Notes: generated from the letters alone by a model not told the origin. A stretch of DNA of 64,000 nt from Rhodoferax sp. (GCF_028689305.1 NZ_JAQTWM010000008.1:1-64000); one strand, 5' to 3'. Counted from the stretch's first letter, positions 1 to 8,942 are shown. Numbers and translations: made by a program.

Positions 1-1
1 C

Positions 2-121
2 CGTGAGAGCCTTTACCGCGCCTTGAGCCCAACGGGTAACCCGACCATCAAAACATTCCTTGCCGTGGTGCGTGGTGCAGGCCTTCACTTGGAAGTGTGC
101 AGGGAACCCGTGGCTGCGTAA
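2..121 (+). CDS. C-terminal end of an addiction-module antidote (HigA-like) protein, cut by the window edge
   Basis: The frame is open from the window edge and gives 39 residues ending in TAA. The visible part reads RESLYRALSPTGNPTIKTF and then a short amphipathic tail. This matches the end of the small XRE/HTH antidotes of type II toxin-antitoxin pairs, in which the recognition helix is followed by an ALSPxGNPT turn. Such proteins bind their own promoter and neutralise a RelE-like toxin, whose gene would lie to the left outside the window. Family assignment rests only on this tail. It fits with the transposase debris to the right in marking an accessory patch. Confidence 0.6.
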   Translation, partial: RESLYRALSPTGNPTIKTFLAVVRGAGLHLEVCREPVAA

Positions 122-180
122 TCGTCTCACCGGGTAATGACATCCGGCCTGAACTTTGTGAACCGATGGCATAAAACCCC

Positions 181-211
181 TTGACATCCTCACAAACCCC
201 CATGCCATAAT
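181..211 (+). promoter_or_regulatory. Candidate sigma-70 promoter with extended -10
   Basis: A perfect TTGACA at 181-186 is followed after 19 bases by CATAAT at 206-211. This -10 is preceded by TG at 203-204, an extended -10 that can make up for the long spacer. The next start codon is at 460, so the transcript would have a leader of about 240 bases. Confidence 0.5.
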
Positions 212-459
212 CCCCCCAAGCCGAAAGGCCTGGTGCTAGTAACACCACACAGTAAGCGGTGCAACCTCCCCGATAGTGAGGTTTTGTCACGTCTGAACAT
301 GCATAACGTCCCGCCTGGGGCATTCAGGTTTTTGGACGGGATGGCCAGAGCGGTAACGCCTGGCGCATGTCTTTGCGCATGTTCTTAACATCCCGTCCAC
401 CATTTGCGCGTAAGAACGTAAGTGTTGGGTTTTGAAGTCTCGCAAAGGAGCAAGAAACC
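212..459 (+). promoter_or_regulatory. Long structured 5' leader upstream of the gene at 460
   Basis: Bases 122-459 contain no gene that I can support. Within the presumed leader, GGACGGGATG at 334-343 is perfectly complementary to CATCCCGTCC at 389-398. GTTCTTA at 381-387, inside the loop of that stem, is perfectly complementary to TAAGAAC at 411-417 outside it. The two pairings together have the topology of a pseudoknot. A strong AAAGGAG ribosome site stands just before the ATG at 460. The leader may regulate the small gene downstream, but no known riboswitch class is recognised. Confidence 0.4.
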
Positions 460-741
460 ATGACCAAGGTCATTCACCTGCCGCGTGCCCACGCTGGCAA
501 CCGTGTGCAACTGTCTGCACGCACCCCCAAGCCAACCACCCCAGCCGCTGACGGCATCCAGCGCCAGCAAGCCATTGAAAACGCCTTGACCATGGCCCTG
601 TACTTCATGCGCCAGCCGGGCAATGCAGCCGCCAACGTGTGGGCCGCTACCGCCCGCACCAATCGGGCGCTGACGCTGCTCAAGCAAGCCAGCGAAGGCA
701 TGGCACCGGCCAGCCCCGTAAACGCCACTGGGAGGGCCTGA
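460..741 (+). CDS. Unknown small accessory protein (93 residues)
   Basis: The ATG is preceded by AAAGGAG at good spacing, so the start is well supported. The product is basic and Thr/Pro-rich over its first 30 residues. Residues 35-80 are Ala-rich and probably helical, reading IENALTMALYFMRQP and then ARTNRALTLLKQAS. There is no signal peptide or clear membrane segment. The next frame starts four bases after the stop, so the two are probably cotranscribed. I do not recognise the family. The toxin-antitoxin tail and insertion-sequence fragments nearby suggest an accessory gene from a plasmid, phage or island remnant. Confidence 0.6.
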   Translation: MTKVIHLPRAHAGNRVQLSARTPKPTTPAADGIQRQQAIENALTMALYFMRQPGNAAANVWAATARTNRALTLLKQASEGMAPASPVNATGRA

Positions 742-744
742 GCC

Positions 745-1137
745 ATGACAGACAATGTTGTAAAAGATTATCTTGGGCACCCCTGCCGTTTCACCCAAGC
801 CCAAGGCCACTTTGATGAATCGTTGAAGGTTGCGCAACAAAAAGAATTGCGAGAGATCGAGAGAGATGTTGGGAGGCTCTTGCTTGAGCTATCAGACCGC
901 CTCATGCATTCCAAAAACGCCTCGCATGTCATTGCTGACCTGACTGTCCCCATTCCTGATGCAGAGGAAGCCTCGCTGGCTCAGGAGTTCGTTGACTTCT
1001 TCGAGTATGGCATCGGCCAGTTTGTTCTTCTCCAGGCGATGTCGGAATCGCAGGATGGTGCTTTCATCAGGTACCCGGCCCAATTCCTCCAAGCGCGCAA
1101 ATTCGCGGTACAGCGGGGTGTCAAAGAAGGCTTCTGA
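745..1137 (+). CDS. Unknown accessory protein, 3' part replaced by antisense transposase sequence
   Basis: The frame starts with ATG four bases after the preceding stop. It reads 130 codons, but only about the first 70 look native: an acidic, probably helical sequence containing QQKELREIERDVGRLLLEL. From about base 958 the DNA encodes an IS5-type transposase on the other strand, so the rest of this frame is antisense translation of that remnant. The gene was therefore probably truncated by an insertion and now ends in a chance tail. I do not recognise the native part. Confidence 0.45.
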   Translation: MTDNVVKDYLGHPCRFTQAQGHFDESLKVAQQKELREIERDVGRLLLELSDRLMHSKNASHVIADLTVPIPDAEEASLAQEFVDFFEYGIGQFVLLQAMSESQDGAFIRYPAQFLQARKFAVQRGVKEGF

Positions 1138-1145
1138 ATCGCCCC
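958..1145 (-). mobile_element. IS5-family transposase fragment
   Basis: Read on the minus strand, bases 1140 to about 958 give SEAFFDTPLYREFARL, then RVPDESTILRFRHRLEKNKL and VNELLSQRGF. This is the conserved N-terminal region of IS5-group DDE transposases. Both the start of the protein and the whole catalytic domain are missing, and I see no terminal inverted repeats, so this is a dead remnant. Its left end cuts into the gene that starts at 745. Confidence 0.8.
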
Positions 1146-1173
1146 GGGTATCGTGGAGGCCCGTTGGGTTAAG

Positions 1174-1270
1174 TCAGGCCTGTAGCGCAGCCTGACTGGC
1201 TAATTGCCGATAGTAATTTTCTTCAGCTTCGGCAGGGGGAATGTAGCCGATGGGTTCCAGCAGTCGGTGG
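1174..1270 (-). mobile_element. IS3-family OrfB (integrase-type transposase) C-terminal fragment
   Basis: The minus strand encodes NHHRLLEPIGYIPPAEAEE followed by NYYRQLASQAALQA and a TGA stop. This is the typical C-terminus of IS3-family OrfB transposases. The upstream DDE core is absent, and by about 1270 the similarity is lost. It lies next to the IS5 remnant, so this spot has been hit by transposition more than once. I see nothing supportable between 1270 and the terminator at 1386. Confidence 0.75.
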
Positions 1271-1385
1271 TGGTTAGGGGTGTTCCGTTGGCGTCGAAGA
1301 TGCAGTATCCCCACCGCTACCAATATTCGAACCCTCAGTACCTGAGCAAGTTGGTGCTGCTTGTTCTATTGGCCCGCCATGAACA

Positions 1386-1426
1386 AAGGCCTTATGCTAT
1401 ACAAAATGTAGCATAAGGCTTTTTTT
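1386..1426. terminator. Rho-independent terminator, possibly bidirectional
   Basis: GCCTTATGCTA at about 1389-1399 pairs perfectly with TAGCATAAGGC at 1409-1419 across a nine-base loop, and seven T residues follow on the plus strand. On the minus strand the stem is followed by CTTTGTTC, a weaker tract. It sits directly after the stop codon of the small leftward frame at 1426-1506. Confidence 0.8.
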
Positions 1427-1506
1427 CAGGCCACCAGCGCGAGCCAGGTCAGGCCGGCCAGATAGAAGCCACACAGAATCAGCGCAATCAATACAAATTG
1501 CTTCAT
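1426..1506 (-). CDS. Possible 26-residue single-pass membrane peptide
   Basis: A 26-codon frame starts with ATG at 1506 behind a GGGAAGGGG ribosome site and ends in TGA at 1426-1428, immediately before the strong terminator. The peptide starts MKQFVLIALILCGFYLAG. It is almost wholly hydrophobic with one Lys near the N-terminus, so it would span the inner membrane once with its N-terminus inside. It lies about 200 bases downstream of thiQ on the same strand and could be the last gene of the thiamine transport operon. It is not a family I can name. Support is the ribosome site, composition and terminator position. Confidence 0.4.
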   Translation of the reverse strand: MKQFVLIALILCGFYLAGLTWLALVA

Positions 1507-1713
1507 ACGTCAGTCCCCTTCCCGATACTTTTCACCACCAGCCAGGCCGCCAGGCGCCTGTTGGTGTCAACGGCATATTACGGGTTGTCATCAGCCCGGC
1601 TGCCATGGGCGGTCAGAAAAGGCGGGTTTCCGTGAAGAAGATCACGGCCAACTTGCCGCAGCCCGCACCTCTTGGGCGCCCCACAACACCTTGAGGTATC
1701 CCCGGGCCGGCCT

Positions 1714-2358
1714 TCACCAAAGTGCCTGCAGGCGCCCTGCCACCAGCTGGACGGCCCGGTCTGCCATGGCCCGAGCCTCCGAGGCGTCGTGTGTCACCAG
1801 CAAAGTGGTCATGCCTGCGGCCTGGATGCGGCTGCGGAATTCGTCACGCAAGGCCACACGCAAGTCGGCATCCAGTGCGGAAAACGGCTCATCCAGCAGC
1901 AACGCCCGTGGCCGGGTGATCAGCGCCCGCGCCAGCGCCACACGTTGCTGCTCCCCGCCGGACAGGCTCCAGACTTGGCGCTGCGCCAGCTCGGTCAAGC
2001 CAAACACACCCAGCATCTGCAAGGCCTGCAGCCGCGCCTGACGCCTGGGCAAGCGCTGTTCGACCAGGCCAAACGCCACGTTGTCCTGCACGTTCAGGTG
2101 CGGAAACAGCGCAAAGTCCTGGAACATCAAGGCAAAGCCACGGCGTTCGGGCGGCAAACCGGTGATGTCCTGCCCGTCGAACCAGACGGTGCCGGCAACG
2201 GGGGCCTGCAGCCCCGCCACGATATTGAGCAGGGTGCTTTTGCCGCTGCCTGAAGGGCCAAGCAGCGCCACAATTTCGCCGGCGTGCACCTGCAGATTCA
2301 CCTCCTGCAACAACGGTCGGCCGGCATAGTGTTGGGCAATGTGACGTAGTTCAAGCAT
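1714..2358 (-). CDS. thiQ: Thiamine ABC transporter ATP-binding protein
   Basis: This is the ATPase subunit that powers uptake of thiamine and its phosphates through ThiP in the inner membrane. The 214-residue length is normal for ThiQ. Visible motifs are Walker A GPSGSGKST near residue 34, a Q-loop in MFQDFALFPHL, the signature LSGGEQQRVALARAL, Walker B ALLLDEPFSALDAD and the switch His in LVTHDASEA. The start overlaps the end of thiP by eight bases, so the two are translationally coupled. Assignment as ThiQ rather than another ABC ATPase rests on its order after thiB-thiP and on the TPP riboswitch upstream of the operon. Confidence 0.9.
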   Translation of the reverse strand: MLELRHIAQHYAGRPLLQEVNLQVHAGEIVALLGPSGSGKSTLLNIVAGLQAPVAGTVWFDGQDITGLPPERRGFALMFQDFALFPHLNVQDNVAFGLVEQRLPRRQARLQALQMLGVFGLTELAQRQVWSLSGGEQQRVALARALITRPRALLLDEPFSALDADLRVALRDEFRSRIQAAGMTTLLVTHDASEARAMADRAVQLVAGRLQALW

Positions 2359-3988
2359 GGTGTGGTGACGAGGTGGCAGAGCGGACAGGGGCCCCCTCTG
2401 GCGGCGGCTGAGGGTGCCCGGGCAAAGGCCATTCGATCAGCAGAAACGCCGCTAGCGCCAAAGCCATCAGCAGGCAAGCCAACAAAAAGGCGGCGTCCAG
2501 ATTGGCGGCGCCGGGGCGCCCCAGGCGCTGGTAGATCAGTGTGGTGAGTGTGGCCCATTCGGGGCGCGACAAAAACAGCGTCACGGCAAATTCACCCAAC
2601 GCGGTGGCCGCCGCAAACGCCATGCCGCGCCGCAGCGCCGGCAGCAGCAGTGGCAGGGTCACCCGCCAGAAACAACGCCACGGGCTGGCCCCGAGCGTGC
2701 GCGCGGCCTGCCCCAGATGCACAGGCAAACTGTCAAGCCCAGCCGACAGCGACTTGGCCACAAACGGGTAGGCCAGCACCGCATAAGCCGCCAGCAACAG
2801 CGGCAAGCTGGCGCTCAGTGACGGATACAGCAACAGCAAGCCAAACGCCACCGTGACTGGCGACACCACGAACGGTAAAAAGGCGGCAGCACGCCAAAGC
2901 GTCGACGCGCGTGCCGCCATGGCGTGCAGCAACCCGAGCAAAGTGGCCAGCAGCAGCGCCAGGCCGGAAAAACGCAGGGTGTTCCACAAGGCACCGCGCG
3001 TTTCTTCATCAAACACCTGCCCCCAGGTGTCCCACCCGGCAAACAGGCCGCGCCAGAGGATGGCCGCGATGGGCAGGCCACAAACCGAAAACAGCAGCAA
3101 CAGAGCTGCCCAAACACCCAGCCATTGCAGCCAGCCACGCGGCTGCTGGCGCGCCACTGGCGCCCGGCGCAGGGGCGCCGCCAGCCGCTGTTCCAGCGCG
3201 GCATAGGCCAGCGCCACCGCACCGGTCAGTGCGAGCATCCACAACGCCAGCACACTGGCCTGCGCCAGCTGCAGCTCATAAGCCACCAGCGTGTAGATCT
3301 CCACCTCCACCGTGGCATAACGCTGGCCACCCAGCACCAGCGCCAGCCCAAAGCCGGCAAAGCAGTACAGAAACACCAGGCACAAACTTGACATCAACCA
3401 CGGCGCCATCGTGGGCCACTCGACACGCCAGAACGCCCGCCAGGGCGTGGCCCCGAGTGAACGCGCCGCCGCCAGCTGGCGGGCATTGACTTGCCCCAGC
3501 GCGTCCACACCGGCGCGTACCACCAGGCACAAATTGAAAAACAGATTGCCATACAACAGCAGCCAGGGGCTGCCCTGCAGGTCCAGCCCCAACCAGCCAC
3601 TGAGCACACCACGCGGCCCCCACAGCGCCAATACGCCCAGGGCGGCCACCAGCGTCGGCACCACAAACGGCAACATCAGCAAGCGCAGCACCAGCGTGCG
3701 CCCGGCAAACTCAAAACGCGCCAGCACCCAGGCCAGCGGCAGGCCCAACAGCAGCGCCAGCACGCAGGTGATGGCGGCCTGCGCCAGCGACCAGCCCAGA
3801 CGCCAGCGCAAGTAGTCGTCCTGCCAGGGTAAGGACCATGACACCGCAGCGTTCTGCCCGCCAGTCACACCCTCCAGCACCAGCCTGGCCAGGGGCGCCA
3901 GCAACAGCAGGCCCAGCGCCGCCGCCGGCAGCCAGGCCAGCCCCAAGCCGGCCCAGGAGCGTGACGATGTGGGCAGGCGCTCACTCAC
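2351..3988 (-). CDS. thiP: Thiamine ABC transporter permease
   Basis: This is the inner-membrane channel of the thiamine uptake system. The protein has 545 residues and about twelve hydrophobic segments arranged as two homologous halves, as usual for ThiP and related fused iron-type permeases. Each half has an EAA-type coupling loop that contacts the ATPase: AARSLGATPWRAFWRVEWP near residue 180 and AARTLGASPWRCFWRVTLP near residue 430. The gene follows thiB after 41 bases and overlaps thiQ. The long Pro/His-containing C-terminal tail is cytoplasmic and probably not important. Confidence 0.9.
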   Translation of the reverse strand: MSERLPTSSRSWAGLGLAWLPAAALGLLLLAPLARLVLEGVTGGQNAAVSWSLPWQDDYLRWRLGWSLAQAAITCVLALLLGLPLAWVLARFEFAGRTLVLRLLMLPFVVPTLVAALGVLALWGPRGVLSGWLGLDLQGSPWLLLYGNLFFNLCLVVRAGVDALGQVNARQLAAARSLGATPWRAFWRVEWPTMAPWLMSSLCLVFLYCFAGFGLALVLGGQRYATVEVEIYTLVAYELQLAQASVLALWMLALTGAVALAYAALEQRLAAPLRRAPVARQQPRGWLQWLGVWAALLLLFSVCGLPIAAILWRGLFAGWDTWGQVFDEETRGALWNTLRFSGLALLLATLLGLLHAMAARASTLWRAAAFLPFVVSPVTVAFGLLLLYPSLSASLPLLLAAYAVLAYPFVAKSLSAGLDSLPVHLGQAARTLGASPWRCFWRVTLPLLLPALRRGMAFAAATALGEFAVTLFLSRPEWATLTTLIYQRLGRPGAANLDAAFLLACLLMALALAAFLLIEWPLPGHPQPPPEGAPVRSATSSPHHA

Positions 3989-4029
3989 GGTCAGTCAGGG
4001 GGTGTCGGCCAGCACCGCTGGGGTCGGCG

Positions 4030-5046
4030 TTATTTCAGCACCACCTGTGTCCAGCGGGCCACCCACTGCGCCCCCTTGTCAGCCACCATCTGCAGCGGCA
4101 GGCTGTCAAAACTGGCGGGCTCGGCCGCATGGCGCAACACTGACGCACGCGGAGTCTGTGCCTGCACCGGGTACATCCACATGCTGGTCTGCAGCGCTTC
4201 CTGAACCGGCGCCGAACGCAGGAAATCGACCAACTTCAGGGCCGCCTCACGCTGACTGCCGCCCTTGAGCAAAGCCACCCCCTCGACCTGGCGGAACACG
4301 CCGCCCTTGAGGTTCAAACTGGCCGTGGGCGATTCGGTGAGTTTTTCCTTGGCATAAAACACCTCGGCGGCCGGGCTGGTGGCGTAACTCACCACCAGCG
4401 GATGGGTGCCACCACCCCGGGTGAATTCGGTGTAGTAGGCCTCACTCCAGCCCTTGGCCACCTTCAGGCCATTGGCACGCATCTGTGCCCACCAGGCAAA
4501 GGCTTCCTCTTCACCCAGACCGGCAATGGTCGCCAGCAAAAAGGCGTACCCAGGGCTTGACGTGGCCGGGTTGGGTACCACCAGGGTGGCTTTGTAGGCC
4601 GGCAGCGTCAGCTCCTGCAGCGTTTTGGGCAAGGCCAGGCCGCTTTTGGCTATTGCCGCCTTGTCGTAATTCAGGGTGACAAAGCCATAGTCCACCGCTG
4701 CCACCGCGGCGCCCAGATCGGCATCGGCCTTGGCGGGTGGCAAGCCAGGTTCCAGCACCCCAGCGGCCTGCGCTTTGGCGGCCAGTGTGTTGTCGATGCC
4801 GAACACCACATCGGCCAGCGGCTGCGCCTTGGTCAGGATGAGCTTGTTGAGCATCTCGCCGGCATTGCCGCCCTTGATGATGGCCAACTTGACGCCAGCC
4901 TGGGTTTCAAACTGCGCCAGCAGCGGTTTGGGCAGGGAGAACGAGCTGTGCACCATCACCCGCAGCTCATCGGCGGCGTGCGCCAGCGGAGAAACAGCAC
5001 AAGTGGCCAGCGCGGTGGCGGCCAGGACAAAAAAACGACGGTTCAT
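4030..5046 (-). CDS. thiB: Thiamine-binding periplasmic protein
   Basis: This solute-binding protein delivers thiamine to ThiPQ. The first 24 residues form a Sec signal peptide ending at LAHA before the mature start ADELRVMVHSSF. The mature part resembles the spermidine/iron class of binding proteins. ThiB features include VVFGIDNTLAAKA near residue 85, VDYGFVTLNYDK and the C-terminal SMWMYPVQA. Length (338) is normal. It is the first gene of the operon, about 80 bases downstream of a TPP riboswitch, so it should be repressed when thiamine diphosphate is plentiful. Confidence 0.92.
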   Translation of the reverse strand: MNRRFFVLAATALATCAVSPLAHAADELRVMVHSSFSLPKPLLAQFETQAGVKLAIIKGGNAGEMLNKLILTKAQPLADVVFGIDNTLAAKAQAAGVLEPGLPPAKADADLGAAVAAVDYGFVTLNYDKAAIAKSGLALPKTLQELTLPAYKATLVVPNPATSSPGYAFLLATIAGLGEEEAFAWWAQMRANGLKVAKGWSEAYYTEFTRGGGTHPLVVSYATSPAAEVFYAKEKLTESPTASLNLKGGVFRQVEGVALLKGGSQREAALKLVDFLRSAPVQEALQTSMWMYPVQAQTPRASVLRHAAEPASFDSLPLQMVADKGAQWVARWTQVVLK

Positions 5047-5126
5047 GGCATGCCTTTCAGTGCGCCAGCGCGTGCCAAGCGCGGGGTGAAAGGCCCAACC
5101 GGCAAGCGGCTGCGGTCCCGAACCGT

Positions 5127-5203
5127 CACGCTCCCTACGCTGGCATGATCCAGATCAGGTGAGTGGGGTATTTCTCAGCCCGTGTTGCCACGGACACCCC
5201 CGG
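5127..5203 (-). promoter_or_regulatory. TPP (THI-box) riboswitch
   Basis: The minus strand carries the diagnostic elements of the TPP aptamer in order: GGGGGTGTCCG at its 5' end, GCTGAGAAATACCCC, CACCTGATCTGGATCATGCC and AGCGTAGGGAGCG. These form the pyrimidine- and diphosphate-binding helices. It lies in the leader of thiB and should shut down thiBPQ when TPP binds. The GC-rich stretch between the aptamer and thiB (about 5055-5125) probably holds the expression platform. No clear T-tract is visible there, so control may be at translation. Confidence 0.95.
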
Positions 5204-5233
5204 TGAAGCGGCAATTGTAGTGGTCGCTGCCGT

Positions 5234-6472
5234 TTATTGGCTCAATTCGAGCCGCACCACGTGGTTGTCCTTGGCCGACCAGGTGCGGCCGGTCACCCGC
5301 TCCACAGCATCGGTGTGGATTTCTGCGGCAATGGCCCGACTCGGCGCCTTGCCCAGCGTGATTTTGCTGCTGGTGACGCGGCCACCACCGGTTTGGGCCA
5401 CACCTGGGGGCGGTGACTGGCCGTCAAAGCTCACATGGCTGACCGTCGGGTCCAAGTAACCACGCGGGCGCTCCAGCTGGATGATCGAGAAGGCCCGCAA
5501 ATCCGCATCGGCGATCCGGTCAGCCTTCAGGTGCACCAGCTGACTGCCGCGTGGAAACGGGCTGCGGTAGATGTGGGTCACGGCATAACCCGGCGCCCGC
5601 ACGACAAATTCATAGGCTTGCCCTTGTTGCGCCCGAAACGGCCCCCAACGGCCATCCGCCCCTACCGCCTTCTCGTACACCGCCGGGCCAAGGCGCAGGC
5701 CGGTGTCGGCCTGCACGGCAAACACCTCGACCCGGGCCTTGGGCACAGGCAGGTTGTTGAAGTAGTGGGTGGCTTCACTGGCACGGTCGCCGGACTGCAC
5801 CCCCATGCCGGTCACCTGCCCGTCCAGCACCAGCGCCACCTGCGGCCAGATCGTCTGGGAGCGGGGCTCCTGACCGGTGATGAAGCGGTAGCTGGCAGCA
5901 AATGAGGCCGGCGAGAACGCGCCATCACGTTGCTCGGACTGCGCAATCACCAGGCTTTTGACCCCCTTGAGCGCGGCCGTTTCGTAGTCTTTCACGGTCA
6001 ACGGGCTTTTGGCTCCAGCCCACGGCCCCTCGGGCCAGGACAACACGGCGTGGCTGACCGTCTGGTCCCCCCCACCGTTGAGAATGTAGTTGCGAATGGC
6101 ATAGGCACCACGCCCCTGGCCGATCAATACCACCTGCTTGGCACCGGTCCGAGCCAGCACCTGCGCCACCTGCGCCTGCAGAAAAGCGAGCTGTTCGGTA
6201 TCCGTGCTGCGGCCGGGTTGCGCCTTGGCCGCATCGTCCGGCGCCCGCGGGTGGGCCAGCTGCAGAGCCACCAGACGCTCGCGTGGCCAGCCGTTGGACT
6301 CAAAGCGCCAAACCAGGTCCTGCCAGTAACTGGCCGAGGCATCGTCACCATGCACCAGCAGCACCGGCTGCGCCGACTCCTGCACCCTGGGACCATAGGC
6401 GCAGCCCGAAAATACTATCAATAAAGGAGCAATCAGCGTAATCAATACGCGGGCTAGAAGGCGATTTTTCAT
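5234..6472 (-). CDS. Lipoprotein with alpha/beta-hydrolase fold, nucleophile serine missing
   Basis: The start was set at the ATG at 6472, giving 412 residues. An earlier ATG lies inside serS and lacks a signal sequence. Residues 1-25 are a lipoprotein signal peptide with lipobox FSGC. The fold resembles PHA-depolymerase and lipase-type hydrolases: oxyanion strand VLLVHGDD near residue 40, and AIRNYILNGGG after the nucleophile elbow. The elbow reads GQGRG, whereas active enzymes have GxSxG, so the serine is replaced by glycine (codon GGG). The C-terminal half (RLGPAVYEK, YEFVVRAPGY, HIYRSPFPRGS) is a beta-rich accessory domain. It is probably a pseudoenzyme of unknown role. It follows serS by 43 bases on the same strand. 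Confidence 0.7.
   Translation of the reverse strand: MKNRLLARVLITLIAPLLIVFSGCAYGPRVQESAQPVLLVHGDDASASYWQDLVWRFESNGWPRERLVALQLAHPRAPDDAAKAQPGRSTDTEQLAFLQAQVAQVLARTGAKQVVLIGQGRGAYAIRNYILNGGGDQTVSHAVLSWPEGPWAGAKSPLTVKDYETAALKGVKSLVIAQSEQRDGAFSPASFAASYRFITGQEPRSQTIWPQVALVLDGQVTGMGVQSGDRASEATHYFNNLPVPKARVEVFAVQADTGLRLGPAVYEKAVGADGRWGPFRAQQGQAYEFVVRAPGYAVTHIYRSPFPRGSQLVHLKADRIADADLRAFSIIQLERPRGYLDPTVSHVSFDGQSPPPGVAQTGGGRVTSSKITLGKAPSRAIAAEIHTDAVERVTGRTWSAKDNHVVRLELSQ
6409..6472 (-). repeat. CTAGCCC dispersed repeat, copy 1 (encodes the lipoprotein N-terminus)
   Basis: On the minus strand the copy begins AAAAATCGCCTTCTAGCCCG and ends near TTTATTGATAGTATTTT. This matches the layout of the other copies: AAAAT, then CTCTAGCCCGC, a variable centre and a TAGC/AT-rich arm. 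It supplies the start codon and most of the signal peptide of the lipoprotein gene. Confidence 0.6.
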
Positions 6473-6515
6473 ATAAAACTCCGAAACATCCGGGGACCAG
6501 AAACAGCCGGACGTT

Positions 6516-7850
<1,335 letters not shown>

Positions 7851-7852
7851 TT

Positions 7853-7915
7853 ATGAAAAATTGGGCTCTAGCCCACGATTTTATTGTGCAAGCAGCTACT
7901 AAAATAATAGCTAAA
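7853..7915 (+). repeat. CTAGCCC dispersed repeat, copy 2 (between serS and ispH)
   Basis: The copy reads GAAAAATTGGGCTCTAGCCC at its start, then a variable centre, then GCAGCTACTAAAATAATAGC. The last bases supply the TAG stop codon of ispH, which is read on the other strand. It is one of the best-preserved copies. Confidence 0.75.
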
Positions 7916-8942
7916 CAAAGTCATCCGCAGCTTCGGCCGAAGCCAGCCGCAGCCCCTTTGGCAGCGGGAACTTGACCGTCTCGGGCGTGCCAGCCAGCGT
8001 CTGCACCGACACGGCCCCAAGCGCCTTGAGGCGCTCGACCACCTGCATCACCAGGACTTCGGGTGCCGAGGCACCGGCTGTCAGGCCGACACGGGTGGCG
8101 TTGGCCAGCCAGTGCGGCTGCAGGTCGTCGGCACTGTCCACCATGTAGCCGGGGGTGCCAAGTTTCTGCGCCAGTTCGGCCAGGCGGTTGCTGTTGGAAC
8201 TGGTCGGGCTGCCGACCACGATCACCACATCCACCTGGGTGCTCAGCAGCTTGACTGCGTCCTGGCGGTTCTGGGTGGCATAACAGATGTCCTGTTGCTT
8301 GGGCTCGCGTACCAACGGAAAGCGGACCTTGATGGCTGCGGCGATGTCGGCGGCGTCATCCACACTCAGCGTGGTCTGCGTCACCACCGCCAGCCGCTCA
8401 CTCTGGCTGGGCGTCACCCGCGCCACGTCAGCCACGCTTTCGACCAGGTGAATGCCGCCATCAAGCTGGCCCATGGTGCCCTCTACCTCAGGGTGGCCCT
8501 TGTGGCCGATCATGATGAACTCATAACCCTCTTTGGCCAGTTTGGCCACTTCCACATGCACCTTGGTGACCAGCGGGCAGGTGGCGTCAAAGATGCGAAA
8601 ACCTCGGGCCGCGGCCTCCTGCTGCACCGCGCGGCTGACGCCATGGGCCGAAAACACCAGGGTTGCCCCGGCGGGCACGTCATCCAGCGCTTCAATGAAA
8701 ATGGCGCCCTTGGCCTTGAGGTCGTTCACCACATAGGTGTTGTGCACGATTTCGTGGCGCACATAAATCGGCGCACCAAACTTGGCCAGGGCTTTTTCGA
8801 CGATTTCAATGGCCCGGTCCACACCGGCGCAAAAGCCACGCGGCTGCGCCAGCAAAATCACCCCCACGCTGGCCGCTGTATGGGCGGCGCTGCCCCCCGA
8901 GGGAGCGCTCAGGCCGTCAGTGATCGAAGCCTGGCTGTTCAT
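7911..8942 (-). CDS. ispH: 4-hydroxy-3-methylbut-2-enyl diphosphate reductase
   Basis: This is the last enzyme of the MEP isoprenoid pathway. It reduces HMBPP to IPP and DMAPP with a [4Fe-4S] cluster. The three cluster cysteines are visible in [22 protein letters not shown] and [11 protein letters not shown], and the family motif [12 protein letters not shown] is also present. The 343 residues include an N-terminal extension of about 30 residues compared with many homologues. Part of it is encoded by a GC-rich family repeat at 8866-8912. The ATG overlaps the stop of the upstream FKBP gene (ATGA), the classic slpA/fkpB-ispH pairing. Confidence 0.95.
   Translation of the reverse strand: MNSQASITDGLSAPSGGSAAHTAASVGVILLAQPRGFCAGVDRAIEIVEKALAKFGAPIYVRHEIVHNTYVVNDLKAKGAIFIEALDDVPAGATLVFSAHGVSRAVQQEAAARGFRIFDATCPLVTKVHVEVAKLAKEGYEFIMIGHKGHPEVEGTMGQLDGGIHLVESVADVARVTPSQSERLAVVTQTTLSVDDAADIAAAIKVRFPLVREPKQQDICYATQNRQDAVKLLSTQVDVVIVVGSPTSSNSNRLAELAQKLGTPGYMVDSADDLQPHWLANATRVGLTAGASAPEVLVMQVVERLKALGAVSVQTLAGTPETVKFPLPKGLRLASAEAADDFV
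8866..8912 (+). repeat. GC-rich repeat of the CCCCCACGCTG...CTGCCCCCCGAGGG type
   Basis: The segment starts ACCCCCACGCTGGCCGCTG and ends CGGCGCTGCCCCCCGAGGG. I recall this bipartite GC-rich motif as a frequent dispersed element in Comamonadaceae genomes; only one copy is visible here, so the class assignment comes from memory. It lies inside the 5' end of ispH and encodes the non-conserved N-terminal extension. Confidence 0.4.

Noticed and set aside
1204..1416. Plus-strand frame of 70 codons
   Set aside because: Antisense to the IS3 OrfB remnant and runs into the terminator stem; no ribosome site.
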